Below are positions 24,711 to 33,381 of a DNA stretch of 64,000 bases, one piece after another. The stretch is from Streptomyces sp. PTY087I2. Its GTDB lineage: Bacteria > Actinomycetota > Actinomycetes > Streptomycetales > Streptomycetaceae. Each line of letters opens with the position of its first letter. Positions within the stretch are counted from its first letter, which is position 1. The stretch is taken from positions 160,134 to 224,133 of the forward strand of contig NZ_LZRD01000012.1 of the NCBI RefSeq assembly GCF_001687325.1, in the 5' to 3' direction. Below the pieces are notes generated by a model, which was not told the origin of the DNA, did no database searches, and saw only the letters and a program-made list of their open reading frames with translations. A program made the translations under genes and the position numbers.

Positions 24711-25052
24711 ATGGATGTTCTGAAGGCAGTCAATGCGGTCGATGCGCCCGCCGAGGTCCCGCTCGCGGACGGCACAGGCGCCCTCGGGGTCTTCCTGGGC
24801 GTCGTGGCGGTGGCCGTCGTGGCCCTGCTGATCGGCGGCTTCCTCCTCAGCAAGCGCAAGCACGACGCCGAGCCTCCGCCGCCCCGGCCCGATGAGCAGC
24901 CGCCGAAGCCCGAACGGCGTACGCACATCGAGCAGACCGACCCGCACTCCTCCGACCGGTTCCCCGAGGACGGCCACGCTCTGTCACCGTACGAGCTGAA
25001 GGACCACGGCAACGGCCCGCTGCCGCCCGACGAGGAGCAGCCCCGAGGCTGA
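24711..25052 (+). CDS. Small single-pass membrane protein, DUF6479-like
   Basis: A 113-residue protein. One membrane helix (about residues 25-47, GVFLGVVAVAVVALLIGGFLL) is followed by a basic stop (SKRKH), then a long Pro/Glu-rich polar tail. This layout and the tail (LSPYELKDHGNG) match the Streptomyces DUF6479 family, of unknown function. The tail is probably cytoplasmic by the positive-inside rule. There is no clear ribosome site. GGGTAT at 24696-24701, nine bases before the ATG, may be a SigB-type -10, giving a nearly leaderless transcript. Confidence 0.72.
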   Translation: MDVLKAVNAVDAPAEVPLADGTGALGVFLGVVAVAVVALLIGGFLLSKRKHDAEPPPPRPDEQPPKPERRTHIEQTDPHSSDRFPEDGHALSPYELKDHGNGPLPPDEEQPRG

Positions 25053-25124
25053 TCCGCCCGTCCAGCCCGTCCTGCCCGTCCCCCGGAGGGCGTCTCGCCG
25101 GCCCCCTCGGTCCAGGAGGTTGTG

Positions 25125-26039
25125 ATGGCCGGCTCGGCCGCCGACCGACGTACGCGTCTCACGGTCCTGGTCGCGCTCGCGGCCAACCTCGTGATCGCCG
25201 CGGCCAAGACCGTGGGCGGACTGGCCTCGGGCTCCCCCGCCCTGCTGTCGGAGGCCGCCCACTCGGTCGCCGACAGCCTCAACGAGGTCTTCCTCCTCGC
25301 CGCGCTGCGGCGCAGCCGCCGTCCCGCCGACGCCCGTCATCCGTTCGGATACGGCAAGGAGCGGTTCTTCTGGGCGTTGCTCGCCGCGGTCGGGATCTTC
25401 GTGATGGGCGGTTGTTTCTCGTTCTACCAGGGGCTCTCCGCGCTGCGCCGGGACGAACAGGAGACCCCCGCGGGCTACACGGCGGGGCTGATCGTCCTCG
25501 GAGTGGCCTTCGTCGCCGAGGCCACATCCCTCACGCGGGCCCTGCATCAGGCGCGCGGCGAGAAGCGCGGCTCGCTGGACCCGGCGCTGCGCACCGTCAT
25601 CGCGGAGGACAGCACGGCGGTTCTCGGCGTCACCCTGGCGATGGCGGGCATGGGTCTGCATCTGGCCACCGGCAGTGTGGTGTGGGAGGCGGCGGCCTCG
25701 CTGGGGATCGGGCTGCTGCTCGTCTATGTGGCCTTCCGGCTCGGGCGGGACGCCCGTGACCAGTTGATCGGCGAGGCCGTCGATCCGGAGCTGCGCCGCG
25801 AGCTGGTGGGGTTCCTGATGCGCCAGGGCGAGATCGACAACGTCGCCGAGCTGCTCACGATGCGCCTCGGCATGGACTCGGTCCTGGTGGCCGCGCGTAT
25901 CGACCTCGCCCCGGGCATCGACAGCGAGCGCGTCGAGGAGGTCTCGATGCGCATCAGGGAGGCGATGGCCGACCGGTGGCCGCAGGCCGACCAGGTCTTC
26001 CTCGACGTCACGAACGCCCCGCCGCGCGCCGGGCTGTGA
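25125..26039 (+). CDS. Cation diffusion facilitator family transporter
   Basis: A 304-residue CDF protein with about six membrane helices (residues ~15-215) and a cytoplasmic C-terminal domain. The metal site residues are seen in EAAHSVADSLNE (helix 2) and EDSTAVLG (helix 5), the ED form of the second site being that of the Slr1261/MMT1-like subgroup. It would export Zn2+, Mn2+ or Fe2+ by proton antiport. AGGAGG five bases before ATG 25125 decides the start over GTG 25122. Metal specificity is unknown. Confidence 0.88.
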   Translation: MAGSAADRRTRLTVLVALAANLVIAAAKTVGGLASGSPALLSEAAHSVADSLNEVFLLAALRRSRRPADARHPFGYGKERFFWALLAAVGIFVMGGCFSFYQGLSALRRDEQETPAGYTAGLIVLGVAFVAEATSLTRALHQARGEKRGSLDPALRTVIAEDSTAVLGVTLAMAGMGLHLATGSVVWEAAASLGIGLLLVYVAFRLGRDARDQLIGEAVDPELRRELVGFLMRQGEIDNVAELLTMRLGMDSVLVAARIDLAPGIDSERVEEVSMRIREAMADRWPQADQVFLDVTNAPPRAGL

Positions 26040-26146
26040 CCCGCGCGCGTCCGGCCCGCGTTGCGGGACCGGGCGGGCCGGTCGACGCTGGTTCCTGGAC
26101 CGCAGCGGCCGGGCAGGACGCCGCTCCCCGACGAAGGCAGTGGACC

Positions 26147-26959
26147 ATGACCGGAAGCGATCCCCGTACGGCCTCCTCGGCAGCGCCTCTGACGGGTCCT
26201 GCCGCACCGTGCTGGGTCACCCTCATGACGCGGCACCGGGAGACCGCCGAGCGGTTCTACTCCCAGGTCCTGGGCTGGTCGTTCCGCCCCGGACGGCTCG
26301 GGTCCGACTTCTCGGTCGCCTACCGAGGCCAGGTCCCGGTGGCCGGCCTCTTCGCCGTCTCCTCGGCGTTCCAGGTCGCGGTGGCCTGGACGCCGTACTT
26401 CGCGGTGGAGGACGCGAACGTGGCCGCCGCCCGGATCCGGGAGCGCAGCGGGACCGTGGCGGTGGGGCCGCTGACGCTCGGCAAGGGGCGCGGTGTGCTG
26501 GCCTCGGACCGGGACGGGGCGGCCTTCGGCCTGTGGGAGCGCACCGAACCCTCCACGTCGCCGCCGGCCCCCGCCGACCACGCGCACTCCTGGCTGCGGC
26601 TGCGGACCCGGAACGCCTTCGACGCGGCGATCTTCTACGGCGAGGTGCTCGACTGGGCGAGCGGGCGGCCGGGGAGCTGCGATGTCGCGTACGAGGGCGA
26701 GGAGGTCATCGTGCGGTGCGAGGGCCATCCGCTGGCCCGGATCAGCTCCGGGGCCGTGGAGGCCGCGGCCGACCCGCTGGTGCGCCCGCACTGGCAGGTC
26801 CAGTTCCCGGTGGCGGACCTCGCGGAGACGGTCTCCGCGGCCGAGCGGCACGGCGGCGCCCTCGTCGAGGACCGCACCGGCTTCGAGGGCACCGAGGTCA
26901 CGCTGCGCGATCCGGACGGCGCGCTGTTCGCGGTCACGGATGTACGCAGCCCCGCCTGA
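26147..26959 (+). CDS. VOC-family protein with two glyoxalase-like domains
   Basis: A 270-residue protein of two vicinal-oxygen-chelate domains (about 22-125 and 145-262). The first has TRHRETAERFYSQVLGW and the second FDAAIFYGEVLDWA and RDPDGALFAVTD. This pattern matches Streptomyces proteins annotated as glyoxalase/CFP-30B-like. The usual His/Glu metal ligands are incomplete, so catalytic activity is doubtful. The ATG at 26147 has only a modest purine stretch upstream. Confidence 0.8.
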   Translation: MTGSDPRTASSAAPLTGPAAPCWVTLMTRHRETAERFYSQVLGWSFRPGRLGSDFSVAYRGQVPVAGLFAVSSAFQVAVAWTPYFAVEDANVAAARIRERSGTVAVGPLTLGKGRGVLASDRDGAAFGLWERTEPSTSPPAPADHAHSWLRLRTRNAFDAAIFYGEVLDWASGRPGSCDVAYEGEEVIVRCEGHPLARISSGAVEAAADPLVRPHWQVQFPVADLAETVSAAERHGGALVEDRTGFEGTEVTLRDPDGALFAVTDVRSPA

Positions 26960-26965
26960 CGCCGC

Positions 26966-27514
26966 CTAGGCGCCGCGCCCCCGGTCTCCCGTGCTGTCCA
27001 TGTCATCCATGTCATCCGTGTCGGTCTCGCGCGGGCCGGAATGCCCTCGGGCGATGGCCCACAGCGGGAAGACGAACCAGCAGATGAGGAACCACAGGGC
27101 CATCCCGCCGACCAGCCACAGGGCCGTCTCGTTGTGCAGGGCCACGCGCAGGATCAGCAGCAGCGTCGAGCACATGGTGCAGAAGAGGAGCACCAGGCCG
27201 AGGACGGTCATCCGCGAGGCCCAGATCACCGTCTCGGGCTTCATCCGGCGGCCGGTGAGCAGCCGGTGGTACGAGACGGGCCCGATGAGCGCCGCGGCGG
27301 TCGCGGAGCCCAGCATCACGGTCACCACGTAGATGTTCCGGTCGACGTCCCCCAGCTCCTCGAACCGTGACTGGAAGACCACCGCGAGCAGGAAGCCGAA
27401 CAGGATCTGCACCCCGGTCTGCGCGACGCGCAGTTCCTGGAGGAGTTCGGACCACTGCCGGTCCGCCCGCTCCTCCTGGGTCTCCTCCCGCCCTCTGCCA
27501 GAGGTCTCCGTCAT
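26966..27514 (-). CDS. DUF6328-family membrane protein
   Basis: A 182-residue protein with a charged N-terminus (ETQEERADRQWSELLQELRV) and four predicted membrane helices (about 35-50, 62-82, 98-122, 128-150). The segment VAQTGVQILFGFLL is characteristic of the DUF6328 family. An Asp/Met-rich tail (DTDDMDDMDS) ends it. Function unknown. It is convergent with the VOC gene, and divergent from the next one. Confidence 0.8.
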   Translation of the reverse strand: MTETSGRGREETQEERADRQWSELLQELRVAQTGVQILFGFLLAVVFQSRFEELGDVDRNIYVVTVMLGSATAAALIGPVSYHRLLTGRRMKPETVIWASRMTVLGLVLLFCTMCSTLLLILRVALHNETALWLVGGMALWFLICWFVFPLWAIARGHSGPRETDTDDMDDMDSTGDRGRGA

Positions 27515-27657
27515 CGGTGTCTCTCCTCGTCTCGACCCGAACGCGCTCGACCCGGCTGCCCGGCGCGTCTAAGATCGCCGCAGGGCATCGCGCGTCGGTC
27601 ACCGGCCGGGTGAGGCGTGGAGGTAGCCCGTGAGATGCCCGTTGGAGGCATTCCACC

Positions 27658-28038
27658 GTGTCAGTCGAGTTGAACCACACCATCGTCCATTGCAAGGACA
27701 ACCGCGAGTCCGCCGAGTTCTTCGCGGATCTGCTGGATCTGCCGGTCGGCGAGGAGTGGGGTCCGTTCATTCCGGTCGTTCTCGCGAACAGCGTCACGCT
27801 GGATTTCGCGACGATTCCCGCCGATTCGATCACCCCGCAGCACTACGCCTTCCTCATTTCGGAGGCGGAGTTCGATTCCGCGTTCGCGAAGATCCAGGCG
27901 CAGGGAATCGAGTTCTACGCCGATCCCCAGAAGAAGCACCCCGGCGAGATCAACCACAATGACGGCGGGCGGGGCGTGTATTTCCCCGATCCCGGCGGTC
28001 ACTGGCTGGAGCTGATCACCCGCCCGTACGGCGGCTGA
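27658..28038 (+). CDS. Single-domain VOC-family protein
   Basis: A 126-residue glyoxalase/bleomycin-resistance fold protein: LNHTIVHCKDNRESAEFFADLL at the start, and GVYFPDPGGHWLELITRP at the end with a His/Glu ligand pair. VOC enzymes of this size act as dimers in isomerase, dioxygenase or antibiotic-binding roles. The GTG at 27658 is preceded by GGAGG about ten bases upstream. Substrate unknown. Confidence 0.82.
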   Translation: MSVELNHTIVHCKDNRESAEFFADLLDLPVGEEWGPFIPVVLANSVTLDFATIPADSITPQHYAFLISEAEFDSAFAKIQAQGIEFYADPQKKHPGEINHNDGGRGVYFPDPGGHWLELITRPYGG

Positions 28039-28047
28039 CCGGCACCC

Positions 28048-28533
28048 TCAGCCGGTCCGGAGCAGGAGTTCGGGTCGGTCCCACATCACCGCGGGCGGGC
28101 GCGCCCGGACCGTGCCGACGGGTTCGGCGCCGATGCTCCGGTAGAAGCCCTCGGCGGGCGGGTGGGACACGATCCGGACGCCCGTGAGCCCGGCGTCGCG
28201 GGCCTCCTCGCGCAGATGGGTGGCGAGCAGCCGGCCGATGCCGAGCCCCTGGGCTGCGTCGGCGACGAACATCAGGTCCAGTTCGGGCGGGTCCAGGAGC
28301 AGCGCGTAGAACCCGAGAACCTGGTCCGTCGCGTCGTCCACGGCGACGAAAACCCTGTGCGCCTCGATGTAGTCCGGTCCGACCCGGTAGCCCGCGACCA
28401 TCGGGGCGTACGGGCCCTCGTACGCGCGTGACGTCCGGACGAGCCGGGTCAGCCGGGCGGCGTCGCGCGCCACGGCCCGGCGGATCACCACGTCGGCACG
28501 CCCGTGTCGTTGTCCTGCGCTGCCCACTCCCAT
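28048..28533 (-). CDS. GNAT-family N-acetyltransferase
   Basis: A 161-residue GNAT fold: IRRAVARDAARLTRLV at the start, the beta4 strand LDLMFVADAAQGLGIGRLLATHL with the acetyl-CoA loop QGLGIGRLL, and a C-terminal EGFYRSIGAEPVG. It would acetylate an amine; the acceptor is unknown. The start is uncertain: ATG 28533 lacks a ribosome site and the frame is open to 28629; a GTG at VVIRR is the shorter alternative. It converges with the VOC gene, with 9 bp between stops. Confidence 0.8.
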   Translation of the reverse strand: MGVGSAGQRHGRADVVIRRAVARDAARLTRLVRTSRAYEGPYAPMVAGYRVGPDYIEAHRVFVAVDDATDQVLGFYALLLDPPELDLMFVADAAQGLGIGRLLATHLREEARDAGLTGVRIVSHPPAEGFYRSIGAEPVGTVRARPPAVMWDRPELLLRTG

Positions 28534-28727
28534 ACGGCGATTATGCGGCACCTCCCCGGGGCGGCGGGTTCGGCCCGGGGCAGCCCGCCTGCCTCGAACG
28601 GGGATCCGGGGGTACACGAACTCCAGCACGCCGTCCGGCGATTGCCGCCGGGCCCGGACCGAAAGGGGTTGACCACTGTGCGACAGCAGAGCTACGTACC
28701 GGCCGATGAACGTTGGGGGCGGTAGCC

Positions 28728-29306
28728 GTGACGACAGCGATCATCATCATCGCCGTGGTCGCCGTGGCGGCCATCGCCGCGTTCTTCCTGCTCCGTGGAC
28801 GTATCGGCGGCGGCCGGGGGCTGCGCAGCCGCTTCGGCCCGGAGTACGACCGGGTGGTCGCCCGCCACGGCGGCGACACGGAGGCGGCCGAGCGGGAGCT
28901 CGCCGATCGGGTGAAGCGGCACGGGGCCATCGACGAGCGCCCGCTGACCGAGGAAGCCCGGGCTCGCTACGCCGCCCGCTGGGCGGGCGCCCAGGAGCTG
29001 TTCGTCGAATCGCCGGAGCGCTCGCTGGCCGAGGCCGACGCGCTGCTGGCCGATCTGTCGCGCGAGCGCGGCTTCCCGGACGGCGACGACTTCGAGGACC
29101 GTACGGACGCGCTCTCCGTCCACCACGCCGCGCACGTCGACGGCTACCGCCGGGTGCACACCGCGCGAGGCGGGGACGCGGACACCGAGGAGAGGCGCGC
29201 GGCCCTCATCGAGGCCCGCAAGCTCTTCGACGCCCTGCTCGGGGGCGGCCCGTCGGGGCGTGAGCACGGCAGCCGGCATCTGGTGAAGGGACGCGGCACC
29301 TCATGA
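28728..29306 (+). CDS. Membrane-anchored hypothetical protein
   Basis: A 192-residue protein with one N-terminal membrane helix (about residues 3-24, TAIIIIAVVAVAAIAAFFLL) followed by RGR. A charged alpha-helical domain follows (EYDRVVARHGGDTEAAEREL; ARWAGAQELFVESPERSLAEADALL; HVDGYRRVHTARGG). This looks like a conserved Streptomyces protein of unknown function with the domain in the cytoplasm. GTG at 28728 has GGGGGCGG upstream; a TTG at 28713 is the alternative. It overlaps the next gene by ATGA, so the two form an operon. Confidence 0.75.
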   Translation: MTTAIIIIAVVAVAAIAAFFLLRGRIGGGRGLRSRFGPEYDRVVARHGGDTEAAERELADRVKRHGAIDERPLTEEARARYAARWAGAQELFVESPERSLAEADALLADLSRERGFPDGDDFEDRTDALSVHHAAHVDGYRRVHTARGGDADTEERRAALIEARKLFDALLGGGPSGREHGSRHLVKGRGTS

Positions 29307-29773
29307 CGCGGACACCGAACGACAGGACGAACCCGCCCGTCGGCACCCGGCTTCCGGAGGGCGCCGACCCCATCGACACGGGTACGCCCGTCCGGCGCCC
29401 GGGCACGCCGGACCCGGCCACGAGGACGGCCACGGGCATGGAGAAGGAGACGGAACCGGAACCGGCAGGGCCGGCCGAGGACGGCCCGCACCCCGGGAAG
29501 CCGCTGTTCGCCCCCGAGGAGCGGGAGGCCTTCGCCGCCCGGATCCAGCAGGCGGTGACCGGATTCGTGGAGGACCCGCGCCGGGCGGTACGGGACGCCG
29601 ACGCCACGTACGAGGAGGTCGTCGCGGACCTCGGAGCCGCCCTGGCGGAACGCGGGCGGCGGCTGCGGTCCGGGAAGGACGGGAGCGGAGCGGACTCCGG
29701 CGCGGACACCGAGGATCTGCGGATCGCCCTTCAGCACTACCGCGACCTGACGGAGCGCCTCGTACGCCTGTGA
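29303..29773 (+). CDS. Hypothetical cytoplasmic protein coupled to the membrane-anchored gene
   Basis: A 156-residue protein with a Pro/Thr/Gly-rich disordered N-terminal half (about 1-65) and a helical C-terminal half: ARIQQAVTGFVEDPRRAVRDADATYEEVV and DLRIALQHYRDLTERLV. The coupled ATGA start and similar charged composition suggest it works with the preceding protein. No family recognised. Confidence 0.7.
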   Translation: MTRTPNDRTNPPVGTRLPEGADPIDTGTPVRRPGTPDPATRTATGMEKETEPEPAGPAEDGPHPGKPLFAPEEREAFAARIQQAVTGFVEDPRRAVRDADATYEEVVADLGAALAERGRRLRSGKDGSGADSGADTEDLRIALQHYRDLTERLVRL

Positions 29774-29799
29774 CGGGGGCTCGTACGACCGTGGGTGGG

Positions 29800-29845
29800 A
29801 AGGGGCCGGTCCGGCCGAGAGCGTTCTCGGCCGGACCGGCCCCTT
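29800..29845. terminator. Strong bidirectional hairpin terminator
   Basis: A perfect 21-bp inverted repeat (arms 29800-29820 and 29825-29845) with a 4-base loop, between the convergent hypothetical gene (stop 29773) and the phosphatase gene (stop 29860). It is the longest perfect stem in the window. Confidence 0.92.
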
Positions 29846-29859
29846 CACCCGTGGCCGCG

Positions 29860-30657
29860 TCAGCCGCGGACCACCAGGCCGTCGCGCAGCCGTTCCCGTA
29901 CGGCGTCGGACACGCGCAGGCCGTTGCGGACGTAGCCGTCGAAGCCGCCCCACCGCTCGTCCATGGCGTCGAGCGCCACGTCGAGATAGCGGGGGCGGAC
30001 CTCGATGATCGCCGCGGCGACGGCGGGGTCGCCGCCGCCGTCCAGGAACTTCGCCACGTACGGGGCGAAGGCGGCCCGTACGGCGGGGTTGACCGCGAGG
30101 AAGTCGGAGCGCACCGTCGCGCGGGGCGCTCCGAGGATCATCAGCAGGACGGCCGCCGCCCAGCCGGTACGGTCCTTGCCCGCCGTGCAGTGGAAGAGCA
30201 CCGGGCGGGCGGCGGCGTCGGCCGCCGTCTCCAGGAAGGCCCGGTAGGCGGCCGCGGCGCCCGGTGAGAGAACCATCTTGCGGTAGGTCTCGGCGAAGAG
30301 TTCCTCGGCCCGGCCGCCCCCGAGTGTCCGTTCGGCCTCGACCGGGTCGGCGAGCAGGGAGCGGAGCCGGGCGGGTGCCACGCCCGGGTGGTCGCCCAGC
30401 ACATCGGCGACGAAGAGCCGGGCCCGGTCCGGCAGCCGGTCCGGGGCCCACTGGCGCTCGTCGGCGGTGCGCAGGTCCACGACGGTGCGGATGCCGAGCG
30501 CGGCCACCGCGCGGTCGCGTGCCGGGTCGAGTTCGCTCAGCTGGCCCGAGCGGAACAGGACGCCCTGCCGCACCCGGCGGTCACGCCCGAGGGCGATACC
30601 GCCCAGGTCGCGCAGATTGAGAACGGTGGAGGCCGGAACGGTCCGGGCGGTCTGCAC
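29860..30657 (-). CDS. Tyrosine/serine protein phosphatase (DUF/PTP-Y_phosphatase3 family)
   Basis: A 265-residue phosphatase of the bacterial MptpB-like family. The P-loop HCTAGKDRTG (about residues 156-165) has the Cys-X5-Arg signature, and NLRDLGG and FRSGQLSEL near the N-terminus are typical. It removes phosphate from phosphotyrosine, phosphoserine or phosphoinositides. GTG at 30657 is the most likely start. It lies 75 bp past the SHOCT gene on the same strand. Confidence 0.9.
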   Translation of the reverse strand: MQTARTVPASTVLNLRDLGGIALGRDRRVRQGVLFRSGQLSELDPARDRAVAALGIRTVVDLRTADERQWAPDRLPDRARLFVADVLGDHPGVAPARLRSLLADPVEAERTLGGGRAEELFAETYRKMVLSPGAAAAYRAFLETAADAAARPVLFHCTAGKDRTGWAAAVLLMILGAPRATVRSDFLAVNPAVRAAFAPYVAKFLDGGGDPAVAAAIIEVRPRYLDVALDAMDERWGGFDGYVRNGLRVSDAVRERLRDGLVVRG

Positions 30658-30732
30658 GATGAACTGCCTCTTTCCCCGATTTTCCCCGATGAATTCCAGG
30701 AATTCCCCATACCAGGACCGACGACGTACGCG

Positions 30733-31251
30733 TCAGTCCGACAGAAGCCTGGTCTTCTGCTCCACGAACTCGGCGTCGGTGAGGATCTCGCGCTTCCACA
30801 GTTCGGCGAGCCGCTCCAGCCGGTTGATGATGTCGTCGCCCGCGGCCTCGTCCGTACCCGCCCCGTCGGCGCCGAGTCGTTCGTGTGCCACGAACGTGCC
30901 GCCCGCCTCGCGGGCCGTACGGGCGAGCTCCGTGGTCCACAGGTCCTCCCGGACGACGATCGCGACGACATCGCCCGCCGGAACGCCCTTGTCGAGCCGG
31001 TCGATGTCCTCCGGGCTCAGCACCGCCGCCGCCCCGCCCTCCCCCGTATCGGCGGGAACCACTCCCTCGGGGTCCAGCTCCCGCAGCTCCACGGGGGCCG
31101 GGGCGCCGCCTTCGGTCCGCCGGACGAAGGCCAGGTCAGCGGCGCGTACGGCACCGGACGACACGGCTTCGGCGAGCGCGGGGGCGACCGACCCGGTGAA
31201 GCGACTGCCGGGAAAGGCGATGACGAGGTGTTCCACAGGTCCGACGGCCAC
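30733..31251 (-). CDS. DUF6325-like protein with C-terminal SHOCT domain
   Basis: A 172-residue protein. The N-terminal domain (about 1-125) looks like the GVPEHLVIAFPGSRF/DUF1269-related alpha/beta fold (VGPVEHLVIAFPG, VVAIVVREDLW). The C-terminal 30 residues are a clear SHOCT oligomerisation motif (ERLAELWKREILTDAEFVEQKTRLL). Such proteins are frequently stress-induced. GTG at 31251 starts it. A GGGTAC hexamer 97 bases upstream on the minus strand (31348-31353) could be a SigB-type -10 but lacks a clear -35. Confidence 0.72.
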   Translation of the reverse strand: MAVGPVEHLVIAFPGSRFTGSVAPALAEAVSSGAVRAADLAFVRRTEGGAPAPVELRELDPEGVVPADTGEGGAAAVLSPEDIDRLDKGVPAGDVVAIVVREDLWTTELARTAREAGGTFVAHERLGADGAGTDEAAGDDIINRLERLAELWKREILTDAEFVEQKTRLLSD

Positions 31252-31506
31252 GGTCGCGTCCTCTCCGTGTCCCGGCGGCCGCGGGGGCGCCGGGGTGGAT
31301 ACGGCATTCCAGGGATGGCATAAGAAATCAGGAAACTTCGCACATAATATGCATCAGTACCCCAATTCATCCGATGTCGAGGATCGTCGTGTTGCCCTCG
31401 CGCGTCCGCCCGGACCGGTTACGCGACCGTAGGTAAAGGATCAAGTACATGCCTGAGAGGGCAAGGTCACAGCATGTGCCCCTGCTGCTCCTTCGGCGCA
31501 CTGCCC

Positions 31507-31512
31507 TAGCAT
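31507..31512 (+). promoter_or_regulatory. Leaderless -10 element of mutA
   Basis: TAGCAT fits TANNNT and ends exactly six bases before the mutA ATG at 31519. There is no ribosome site. This is the standard geometry of a leaderless actinobacterial transcript with the first base at or next to the A of ATG. No good -35 is seen. Confidence 0.55.
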
Positions 31513-31518
31513 CTGAGC

Positions 31519-33381
31519 ATGACGGTCCAGCCTGCTGACGGGCTCTCTCCGGCCGCCGCGTTCCCCGACCCTTCCCACGACCAGTGGCAGAGCCTCGTCG
31601 AAGGCGTACTGCGCAAGTCGGGCAAGGAAGTCTCGGGCCCGGCCGCCGAGGAAGCGCTGTCCACCACACTGGAGGACGGGCTCACCACCCGCCCCCTCTA
31701 CACCGCGAGCGACGAGTCGCCGGACACCGGTTTTCCCGGCTTCGCCCCCTTCACCCGGGGCAGCAGGGCCGAGGGGAACGCGGCGGGCGGCTGGGATGTG
31801 CGCCAGCGCCACGCCCTGACCGACCCGGCCCGGCTCAATGAGGCGCTGCTCGGCGATCTGGAGAACGGGGTCACCTCGCTCTGGCTCACGGTGGGCGGTC
31901 CGGCAGGCGTGCCCGTCGACGGGCTCGCGCGGGCGCTGGACGGTGTGTACCTCGATCTCGCGCCCCTCGCGCTGGACGCCCCGGCCGACCTGGACGGCGC
32001 CGCGACGGAGCTGCTGCGCCTGTACGAGGAGCGCGGCGTCGCCAAGGACGAGGCGCGCGGCACGCTGGGCGCGGACCCGCTGGGCCATGAGGCCCGGACG
32101 GGCGTCGAGGCGGATCTCGGCCCGGCCGTGCGCTGGGCGCAGCGGTGCGACGCGGAGTACCCCGGGCTGCGGGCGATCGTCGTGGACGCGTTGCCGTACC
32201 ACGAGGCGGGCGGTTCGGCCGGTGAGGAGCTGGGGCTCTCCCTGGCCACCGGCGTCGCCTATCTGCGGGCCCTGACCGCTGCCGGGATGAGCGTGGAAGC
32301 GGCCTGCGGGCAGCTGGAGTTCCGGTACGCGGCCACCGCCGACCAGTTCCTGACCATCGCCAAGCTGCGCGCGGCGCGCCGGCTGTGGGCGCGGGTCGCC
32401 GAGGCGTCCGGGGCTCCCGCCGCCGGGGCGCAGCGGCAGCACGCGGTCACCTCGCCGGTGATGATGACGCGCCGCGACCCGTGGGTGAACATGCTGCGCA
32501 CCACGCTCGCCACGCTGGGCGCGGGGGTGGGCGGCGCGGACTCCGTGACCGTGCTGCCGTTCGATCACGCGCTGGGCCTGCCCGACGCGTTCGCGCGGCG
32601 CATCGCCCGTAACACCTCGACGATCCTGATGGAGGAGTCGCACCTGGCGCGGGTCATCGACCCGGCGGGCGGCTCCTGGTACGTGGAGCGGCTGACCGAC
32701 GAACTCGCCGCGGCCGCCTGGGCGTACTTCCAGGAGACCGAGCGGGCGGGCGGCCTGCCCGCCGCCCTGCGCTCGGGCACGGTCGCCGAGCGGCTGGCCG
32801 CGACCTGGGCGGCGCGCAGCGCGAAGCTGGCGCGTCGCAAGGAACCGATCACCGGGGTCAGCGAGTTCCCGATGCCCGGCGAGCGCCCGGTGGAGCGCGA
32901 GCCGGCCCCCGACGCCTACGCCGGTGCCCCGGGCGGTCTGCCCCGGGTCCGGCGGGACGAGGCGTTCGAGGTGCTGCGCGCGCGGTCGGACGCGCACCTC
33001 GCGGCGACGGGTAGCCGTCCGAAGGTGTTCGTCGCGGCGCTCGGCCCGGCCGCCGCGCACACGGCACGGGTCTCCTTCGCCGTCAACCTCTTCGGGGCGG
33101 GCGGGGTCGAGGCGGTGCACGACCCGGTCTCCGTCGACGCGGACACGGCCGCCGGTGCGCTGGCCGCCTCCGGGGCGCCGGTCGCCGTGCTGTGCTCGTC
33201 GGACGCGCTCTACGCCGAGCAGGCGGACGCCGTGGCCGGTGCGCTGAAGTCGGCGGGCGCGACGCAGGTGTTCCTCGCGGGGCGCCCCGGCGAGTACGCC
33301 GATGTCGACTCCTATGTCTTCGCGGGCTGCGACGCGGTCGCCGTTCTCACCTCCGTTCTCGACCGCATGGGAGTGGCGTGA
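31519..33381 (+). CDS. mutA: Methylmalonyl-CoA mutase small subunit
   Basis: A 620-residue beta-subunit of adenosylcobalamin-dependent methylmalonyl-CoA mutase. It has the TIM-barrel part (about residues 40-430, with LPYHEAGGSAGEELGLSLATGVAYLRA and FRYAATADQFLTIAKLRAARRLW) and a decayed cobalamin-like C-terminal domain lacking the DxHxxG motif. It pairs with the catalytic MutB to interconvert L-methylmalonyl-CoA and succinyl-CoA, feeding propionate, odd-chain fatty acid or branched amino-acid carbon to or from the TCA cycle and polyketide precursors. The stop overlaps mutB (TGATG). A leaderless start is likely. Confidence 0.95.
   Translation: MTVQPADGLSPAAAFPDPSHDQWQSLVEGVLRKSGKEVSGPAAEEALSTTLEDGLTTRPLYTASDESPDTGFPGFAPFTRGSRAEGNAAGGWDVRQRHALTDPARLNEALLGDLENGVTSLWLTVGGPAGVPVDGLARALDGVYLDLAPLALDAPADLDGAATELLRLYEERGVAKDEARGTLGADPLGHEARTGVEADLGPAVRWAQRCDAEYPGLRAIVVDALPYHEAGGSAGEELGLSLATGVAYLRALTAAGMSVEAACGQLEFRYAATADQFLTIAKLRAARRLWARVAEASGAPAAGAQRQHAVTSPVMMTRRDPWVNMLRTTLATLGAGVGGADSVTVLPFDHALGLPDAFARRIARNTSTILMEESHLARVIDPAGGSWYVERLTDELAAAAWAYFQETERAGGLPAALRSGTVAERLAATWAARSAKLARRKEPITGVSEFPMPGERPVEREPAPDAYAGAPGGLPRVRRDEAFEVLRARSDAHLAATGSRPKVFVAALGPAAAHTARVSFAVNLFGAGGVEAVHDPVSVDADTAAGALAASGAPVAVLCSSDALYAEQADAVAGALKSAGATQVFLAGRPGEYADVDSYVFAGCDAVAVLTSVLDRMGVA

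Noticed and set aside
26061..26080. GGGACCGGGCGGGCC as a fourth OsdR-like box
   Set aside because: One mismatch in the right half, simple G/C composition and an unrelated gene downstream; likely chance.
31252..31518. A small gene in the AT-richer region upstream of mutA
   Set aside because: Short frames only and no ribosome site; the region looks like promoter DNA for the two divergent genes.
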